Origin: Candidatus Aminicenantota bacterium
GTDB taxonomy: Bacteria; Acidobacteriota; Aminicenantia; UBA2199
Length of the DNA: 7,975 nucleotides
Assembly: GCA_024644125.1 (NCBI GenBank)
Contig: JAHELQ010000234.1
Coordinates: 1 to 7,975 of the forward strand
Reading direction: 5' to 3'
Below the pieces are notes generated by a model that was not told the origin of the DNA, made no database searches, and saw only the letters and a program-made list of their open reading frames with translations. Shown piece by piece: positions 1 through 5,107 of this stretch (the stretch's first letter is position 1; each line of letters opens with the position of its first letter). The translations under genes were made by a program, and so were the position numbers.

Positions 1-659
1 AAAAACAGGAGCTCCCCCTGGCCGAGAATAATCTTGTCCAGAAAATCTTTCGAATAGTCGAGCAAAATCTCAAAATTCGGCGTCCCTCTTGTATGAGTGT
101 CCACAAATGTGCCGCCCCCCACAACCGTTTTAATGTGCGGATAATTTTCCTTGATGATTTTGAGAGCGAATAGAGACGCCGGCAGGGTCTGTTTGTAAAC
201 CGTCATGCCTACCACATCCGGTCGCTCTTTTTCCATCAGCCGCAAAAAGAAATCTTCGAGATTGGCGTAGAAGCTGTCCAATAACCGGTTCAACTCTCCG
301 GCGTAACGATCGTCGATGCGCGTGTAAAACGTGTGGTAGACAATCAGTTTTACAAGCTCGATATAGGATTCGTCGTCCTTACGATTGAAATGGGCCATGA
401 AGTGATCTTCCATCACGTCGTGTCCCATGTTGAAAAAATTGCCGCGGTGATCTTCCGGCACACATTGTTCCAGTATTTTGAAGTACTGGTTGTAAATGTC
501 CTGGAACACCTCCTCGACGATTACATCCACCCCTTTGACCTCATAGCTGTGGTTTTGCAGAAAGGCTTTCAGGTGTGCGATTCCGTTGGGCGGGATCATG
601 GGATCCCAATATGGTAACATGGCCAATAAAATTTTTTTTTTCGGTATTTTTTTTGTCAT
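1..659 (-). CDS. Cobalamin-binding-domain radical SAM family protein, N-terminal part (3' end outside window)
   Basis: 219 residues are readable from the ATG at 659-657 to the window edge, with no stop. The N-terminus (MTKKIPKKKILLAMLPYWDP) is a basic stretch running into a hydrophobic beta strand and a PPNGIAHLKAFL segment, as in the B12-binding Rossmann-like domain of radical SAM enzymes. Further on, DVVGMTVYKQT (about 148-158), TVVGGGTF (178-185) and the final IILGQGELLF match the later strands of that fold. No DxHxxG motif is present, as is common in this enzyme group, so the lower cobalt ligand would not be the classical histidine. The CxxxCxxC iron-sulfur motif would lie beyond the visible part, so the radical SAM assignment rests on the N-terminal domain and family resemblance. 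Members of this superfamily do methylations and other radical chemistry in natural-product pathways, usually in the cytoplasm; the reaction here is unknown. It lies 43 nt after the PKS-NRPS stop, same strand, probably the same operon. The first ten codons contain A8 and A10 runs. Confidence 0.75.
   Translation of the reverse strand, partial: MTKKIPKKKILLAMLPYWDPMIPPNGIAHLKAFLQNHSYEVKGVDVIVEEVFQDIYNQYFKILEQCVPEDHRGNFFNMGHDVMEDHFMAHFNRKDDESYIELVKLIVYHTFYTRIDDRYAGELNRLLDSFYANLEDFFLRLMEKERPDVVGMTVYKQTLPASLFALKIIKENYPHIKTVVGGGTFVDTHTRGTPNFEILLDYSKDFLDKIILGQGELLF
632..654 (-). repeat. Two long A homopolymers (A8 and A10) inside the first codons of the radical SAM-type gene
   Basis: Reading the coding strand, positions 654-647 are eight consecutive A and 641-632 are ten, separated by TACCG. 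They encode the KKIPKKK part of the N-terminus. Most of the lysine codons are AAA, giving uninterrupted runs at which polymerase slippage is known to occur in bacteria. Whether this affects expression is inference. Confidence 0.9.
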
Positions 660-664
660 TGTTT

Positions 665-670
665 TTCCTG
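665..670 (-). promoter_or_regulatory. Ribosome binding site of the radical SAM-type gene
   Basis: On the minus strand CAGGAA precedes the ATG at 659, with six bases between AGGA and the start codon. This is a good Shine-Dalgarno match and supports the start at 659 over the in-frame ATG codons at residues 14 and 21. Confidence 0.7.
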
Positions 671-702
671 AGAGATGGTATAGGATATCTCAATATCTAT
701 TT

Positions 703-3700
703 TTATAGGTCGAAATCGTCATCCAGAGCCCGTTGTTCCGCCGGCTTCACGGTTGCCAACCGGTGATCCAACTGGATCTGGGCGATCTGCCGTTCCGGGT
801 TTTCCGTCATGTATCTTAAAATATCGATAAAATGGCCGGCCATTCCTTCGATGGTACCGCGCTCGAACAACGCGGCTTTGTACATGAATTTCAAATGCAC
901 CTGTCGTTTTCCCTCCCGGGCGATGAGTAACAAATCAAAAGGGGTGCCGGCCATTTGAAATTGGTATTGGGATATACGCAAATCGCTGAACGTGTCTGAG
1001 GATTGATTTTCCCGGGAGTTGAGGTTTATCATGTTAAACACAGTGTTGAACAGGGGATTGCGGCCAGATGCGCCCTTCAAGCCCAAACGCGCCACCAGGT
1101 GGTCGAATTGGTAATCCTGGTTCTCCAGAGCCGCGAGTGTTGTCTCTTTCACGTGCTCGATGAATGAGCCGATGGTCTGGTGCGCGGCAGGTTTAAGCCT
1201 CATGGCCAGCATGTTGACAAAGACGCCTATGACCTCTTCCAGGTCGGCGTGGCGGCGGCCGGTGATTGGGGAGCCGATGACCATATCCTCTTGACGGCAG
1301 TATTTGGCCAGCAACATGGCGTGAGTCGCCAGTAGGACGGTGTAGAGGGTTGACTCGGTACGGCGAATCAAGTCCGTCAAGGGACCGTATAGATCCTCTT
1401 CCACCGTGAAGTCGATGGTGTCTGCCCGGTGAGTGATCGTGGCAGGATGATAATCCACCGGCAAATTTAATTCGGGAATTTTCCCCTGGAACCGGGAGAG
1501 CCAATAGGCCTCCATGGTTTGGAGCCGTGGGCTCGAGAAGAGTTGGGACTGCCAGAGGCAGTAATCGCGGTATTGCAGTCTGGGAGCCGGTAGCGTCCCT
1601 CCGCTGTACAGGATACGAAACTCATTCACCAGTACGGTTTGGGAAACGGCGTCCGTGATGATGTGGTGCATGTCGATCAACATGACGTGATCTGTATCCG
1701 CTGTCGAAATCACCGACACCCGCATCAACGGGGCGTCGTTGAAATCGAAGGGGCGGATGAGGTCATGCAAAACTTCGTCTAAGCGGTCGGCGGCTGAAAA
1801 TTTCCTCACCAGCGGGAGTTCCACTCGGGGTAGCACCTTTTGCACCGGAACACCGTCCATTTCGGGAAACGAGGTGCGTAAGCTTTCGTGCCGGTCTAGC
1901 AGCGCCTGGAATGTGCGCCCGAGTTTATCCATGTCGAGCTGTCCTTCCAATCTGTAGGCCTGGGGCATATTGTAGCTAGTGTCCTCCGGGTAGAGTTTGT
2001 GCAAAATATAGAGGCGTTCCTGGGCTGCCGACAGGGGGTAGTGCTCCAGGGGCCGCGACGCTGTGATTTTTACGAAATTCTCTTTTTTCAAGGAGTCTAA
2101 ATAGTGGGCCAAACCCTCGATACTGGGGTGTTTCAGGAATTCTGTCAGAGGAATTTCCAGGTCCAGCTCTTTGTGGATGCGGGAGATAATGTTCATGGCT
2201 TTCAATGAATCACCCCCCAACTCGAAGAAATCATCGTGACGCCCGATGCGTTCGATTCCCAGGAACCGTTGCCAGATAATCGCCAGCTCCTGTTCCCGGT
2301 TGCCGGAGGGAGGAACGTAGGCGCTTGTGAGTCCCGGAGTCCGTTCCGGTAGGGACGAACCGCTTTCGTCGCTATCCGGCGATTTCTCCAGGGGAGCGTT
2401 TCTCTTTTTCATGAGGCCGGTGAAGGAAGGTGTGGAAGAGGATGATTCCGGTTGTTCCGGCCAAAAATAATTCCGTTGAAACGGATAGGTGGGCAAGGCC
2501 AAACGCCGCCTGTGGCTTCCGATATGAAACGCGTTCCAGTCGATGTCCGCTCCCGCCATCCACAGCTCTCCCAATTTATGTAGCAGGAAAATATCGTCCC
2601 GTTCCTCTTCCCGCGGGTGGCGCATCAGGTTAACGATATGATGATGGGGTTGGTGGCCGGAGTGTTGCCGCACAAAGGTCGAGAGCACATTACCCGGGCC
2701 GGTCTCAATAAACAGAGGACTTCTTTTTTTGAAAAGTTCCTCCACTCCGGCGGCGAATTGCACAGCTTCCCTTAGGTGGCGCGCCCAATATGCCGGATCG
2801 GTCGCTTCCTCCGGAGTGATCCAGTCGCCCGAAAGGTTTGATATAAATGGAATCGATGGCTCCTTCAGGGCTACCGAGGCGACTTTTTTCCTGAATTCTT
2901 CCAGCGCCGGTTCCATCATAACCGAGTGAAAGGCATGGGATGTGACCAATTGGCGGTAAGTGACCCCTTCGGCTTCCAGCGTTCGCTTCAATCGGCCGAT
3001 GGCCTCATGCGGGCCGGAGATCACAGTAAGAGCGGAACTATTGACCGCCGCCAGCGACAATTCAGGGGACAGGTAGCGCTTTACCCGGTCCCGCGGTAGC
3101 GGGAGACTGAGCATCGCCCCATCCGGTTGCGCCTGCATCGATCGGCCTCTCTCCATCACCAGGCCGATGGCCTCTTCGAGAGTGAACACTCCGGCGAGGC
3201 ATGCGGCGGCGTATTCCCCAATACTGTGCCCGATCATGGCGTCCGGTCGAAGGCCCCAGTTCATCATCAACCGCGCCATGGCGTAGGAAACGATAAACAA
3301 CGCCGGCTGGGCCAGTTCCGTTCGTGTGATGTCCCCGTCGCTGATGATGGGCCAGATGTCGTTGCCGGACAATTGTTCGTAGATGGAGCGGCAGCGGTCG
3401 ATCTCCCGCTTGAAAAACGGAAAACGAAGGTAGAGATCCTGTCCCATTCCGCTGTATTGCGCCCCCTGGCCGGGGAACATGAAGATGAACCGGTTCTCGT
3501 TTTGGTCTTGATTGGATTGGGAGATTCGCCCGGGATGTCTTCCCGCCAGTATGTCGATGGCGGACGCGGTGTTCAGGGCTACGCACGCGTGTTTGTATTG
3601 AAACCGGCGACGCCCCACCTGAAGAGTGTAGGCCACGTCCGCGAGGTTCGAGGGATTGCCGGATAAAAAGTCGTGAAGATTGCGCGATTGAATCTCCAAT

Positions 3701-5097
3701 GCCCGGGGATCGCGGGCCGATAGCAAGATGAGCGACGGCTCGCCATCCGGGGTCGAGTCGGCGATGGCGGGCGCCTCTTCTAAAATCACGTGGGCGTTTG
3801 TGCCTCCGATGCCAAAGGAGCTGACCCCGGCCCGAAGCGGGCTCGATTGCGGCGCAAATTCCCGTAAGCTGCCATTGACATAAAACGGCGTGGATGGGAA
3901 GTCGATTTTAGGATTGGCTGTCTTGTAATGAAGACTGGCGGGAATTTTTTTGTGGCCCAGCGCCAGTACGGTTTTGATAAAGCCAGCTACGCCCGCTGCG
4001 GCGTCCAGGTGGCCGATGTTCGTCTTCACCGAACCCACCGCGCAAAATTGCCGTTTATCCGTGTCGAAGGCCAGGGTCAACGCTTCGATCTCGATGGGAT
4101 CGCCAAGTATTGTTCCTGTCCCGTGGGTCTCGATGTAACCGATGGTGTCGGGTGCGACTCTGGCGAATTTTAAGGCGCCTCTGATCGCCTCCATCTGGCC
4201 TTTTATGGATGGGGCTGTATAACCGACTTTGCGCGAGCCGTCGTTGTTAATGGCAGAGCCTTTGACCACTGCGTAAATATGATCCCTGTCCCGCATGGCG
4301 TGTTTGAGCGGTTTCAGCACCACGACGCCAGCCCCCTCGCCGCCGATGGTGCCGGTGGACTCTTTGTCGAAGGCCCGGCAATGGCCGTCCGCCGACATGA
4401 TCATCCCCTCCTCGTAACGGTAACCCCGTTTGTCGATGGGGGAGACAGACACGCCCCCGGCCAACGCGATGGCGCATTCGCCCAACAGCAGCGCGCGGCA
4501 GGCCACATGGATGGCCGTCAACGAGGTGGAGCAAGCGGTTTGAATGGCGAAGCTCGGCCCCGTGAGATTCAAGCGGTAGGCGACGCGGGTGGGCATAAAA
4601 TCTTTGTTCACCAGATTGCCTGCGGCAAACATCCCCATTCCCGACGTTTGGCCGGTCAGGTGACACATGGCTTCCCAAAAGGCGCTGGACGAGGCGCCGG
4701 CGTAAAGGCCGATTTTCCCCTCGTAGTACTCCGGGTCGTACGCCGCGTCCTCCAGGGCGGTCCAGGCGCATTCGTGGAACACGCGGACTTGCGGATCCAT
4801 AATTTCCGCCTCCGCCGGCGTGTAGCCGAAAAAAGCGGCGTCAAACCATTCCTTGTCCTCCAACACCGCCCCTTTGCATTTGACATATCTGGGGTTCCTG
4901 GCTGTCTCTTCGGGGATGCCCGCTTCGACGAGTTCCTCTTCGGTCAGGAACGTGACCGATTCGATTCCCTGCTCCAGGAGTTTCCAGAAGGCGGAGATAT
5001 TTGGGGCGCCGGGGAAGCGGGCCGCCATTCCGATGACCGCGATTTCCAGACCTGTGGGTTTGTTTTCTTCAGTGTTTTTATTCGTGTTCATAGGCAT
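703..5097 (-). CDS. Hybrid PKS-NRPS protein, KS-AT-T-C
   Basis: This complete 1464-residue cytoplasmic multienzyme adds one malonyl-derived unit and then condenses the product with an amino acid. The ketosynthase spans about 17-440: active-site Cys189 in TACSTSL, His325 in ETHGTGT and His363 in NIGH are all present. The acyltransferase spans about 537-830: FPGQGAQ (541-547), catalytic Ser625 in GHSIGE, and HAFH at 721-724, the signature of malonyl-CoA selectivity. The post-AT linker ends at LPTYPFQRNYFW (868-879). A 50-residue Ser/Pro-rich linker leads to a carrier domain (about 930-1002, Ser964 in LGGDSL). There is no room for KR, DH or ER, so the unit should stay beta-keto. The condensation domain spans about 1018-1445: RHESLRTSF (1069-1077), HHIITDA (1144-1150, Ala where Gly is usual), YRDYCLW (1176-1182), GVFVNMLAMR (1291-1300), ENQDYQFDHL (1325-1334). 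The protein stops 19 residues later with an acidic DDDFDL tail, so the next A domain is in another protein. Start ATG 5097 overlaps the NRPS gene; Met3 at 5091 is an alternative. Confidence 0.95.
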   Translation of the reverse strand: MPMNTNKNTEENKPTGLEIAVIGMAARFPGAPNISAFWKLLEQGIESVTFLTEEELVEAGIPEETARNPRYVKCKGAVLEDKEWFDAAFFGYTPAEAEIMDPQVRVFHECAWTALEDAAYDPEYYEGKIGLYAGASSSAFWEAMCHLTGQTSGMGMFAAGNLVNKDFMPTRVAYRLNLTGPSFAIQTACSTSLTAIHVACRALLLGECAIALAGGVSVSPIDKRGYRYEEGMIMSADGHCRAFDKESTGTIGGEGAGVVVLKPLKHAMRDRDHIYAVVKGSAINNDGSRKVGYTAPSIKGQMEAIRGALKFARVAPDTIGYIETHGTGTILGDPIEIEALTLAFDTDKRQFCAVGSVKTNIGHLDAAAGVAGFIKTVLALGHKKIPASLHYKTANPKIDFPSTPFYVNGSLREFAPQSSPLRAGVSSFGIGGTNAHVILEEAPAIADSTPDGEPSLILLSARDPRALEIQSRNLHDFLSGNPSNLADVAYTLQVGRRRFQYKHACVALNTASAIDILAGRHPGRISQSNQDQNENRFIFMFPGQGAQYSGMGQDLYLRFPFFKREIDRCRSIYEQLSGNDIWPIISDGDITRTELAQPALFIVSYAMARLMMNWGLRPDAMIGHSIGEYAAACLAGVFTLEEAIGLVMERGRSMQAQPDGAMLSLPLPRDRVKRYLSPELSLAAVNSSALTVISGPHEAIGRLKRTLEAEGVTYRQLVTSHAFHSVMMEPALEEFRKKVASVALKEPSIPFISNLSGDWITPEEATDPAYWARHLREAVQFAAGVEELFKKRSPLFIETGPGNVLSTFVRQHSGHQPHHHIVNLMRHPREEERDDIFLLHKLGELWMAGADIDWNAFHIGSHRRRLALPTYPFQRNYFWPEQPESSSSTPSFTGLMKKRNAPLEKSPDSDESGSSLPERTPGLTSAYVPPSGNREQELAIIWQRFLGIERIGRHDDFFELGGDSLKAMNIISRIHKELDLEIPLTEFLKHPSIEGLAHYLDSLKKENFVKITASRPLEHYPLSAAQERLYILHKLYPEDTSYNMPQAYRLEGQLDMDKLGRTFQALLDRHESLRTSFPEMDGVPVQKVLPRVELPLVRKFSAADRLDEVLHDLIRPFDFNDAPLMRVSVISTADTDHVMLIDMHHIITDAVSQTVLVNEFRILYSGGTLPAPRLQYRDYCLWQSQLFSSPRLQTMEAYWLSRFQGKIPELNLPVDYHPATITHRADTIDFTVEEDLYGPLTDLIRRTESTLYTVLLATHAMLLAKYCRQEDMVIGSPITGRRHADLEEVIGVFVNMLAMRLKPAAHQTIGSFIEHVKETTLAALENQDYQFDHLVARLGLKGASGRNPLFNTVFNMINLNSRENQSSDTFSDLRISQYQFQMAGTPFDLLLIAREGKRQVHLKFMYKAALFERGTIEGMAGHFIDILRYMTENPERQIAQIQLDHRLATVKPAEQRALDDDFDL

Positions 5098-5107
5098 CGA
5101 TGATTCC
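5078..5107 (-). promoter_or_regulatory. Overlapping stop/start junction with weak RBS (probable translational coupling)
   Basis: The NRPS gene ends with TAA at 5080-5078, while the PKS-NRPS gene starts with ATG at 5097-5095 in another frame, a 20-nt overlap. A GGAA at 5107-5104, inside the NRPS coding sequence, sits six bases before this ATG. The second ATG at 5091-5089 would have 12 bases of spacing, which favours the first. Overlap of this sort usually means the two subunits are translated in matched amounts. Confidence 0.6.

Noticed and set aside
632..654. T-rich stretch on the plus strand as an intrinsic terminator
   Set aside because: No GC-rich hairpin precedes it, no plus-strand gene ends here, and on the minus strand the bases are coding.
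684..697. Small inverted repeat GATAT-CTCA-ATATC in the 43-nt gap between the PKS-NRPS and radical SAM-type genes
   Set aside because: A five-pair, mostly A/T stem is too weak for a terminator and is likely to occur by chance; nothing suggests transcription ends between the two genes.
2308..2455. Possible hidden KR or methyltransferase domain between AT and T
   Set aside because: The linker (residues 881-930) is only about 50 residues long, Ser/Pro-rich, and has no nucleotide- or SAM-binding glycine motif.
3062..3586. Minus-strand ORF of 174 codons in an alternative frame inside the AT domain (and a similar one at 4247-4771)
   Set aside because: Both lie wholly inside the PKS reading frame, have Arg/His/Pro-rich compositions typical of frame shadows, and lack any domain signature.
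4279..5103. Open reading frame of 274 codons on the plus strand, opposite the KS domain
   Set aside because: It is antisense to an unmistakable KS with an intact catalytic triad, is rich in Arg/Gly/His, and shows no recognisable domain; it is a codon-bias shadow. The same holds for the other plus-strand ORFs, such as 3127-3666 and 6797-7300.
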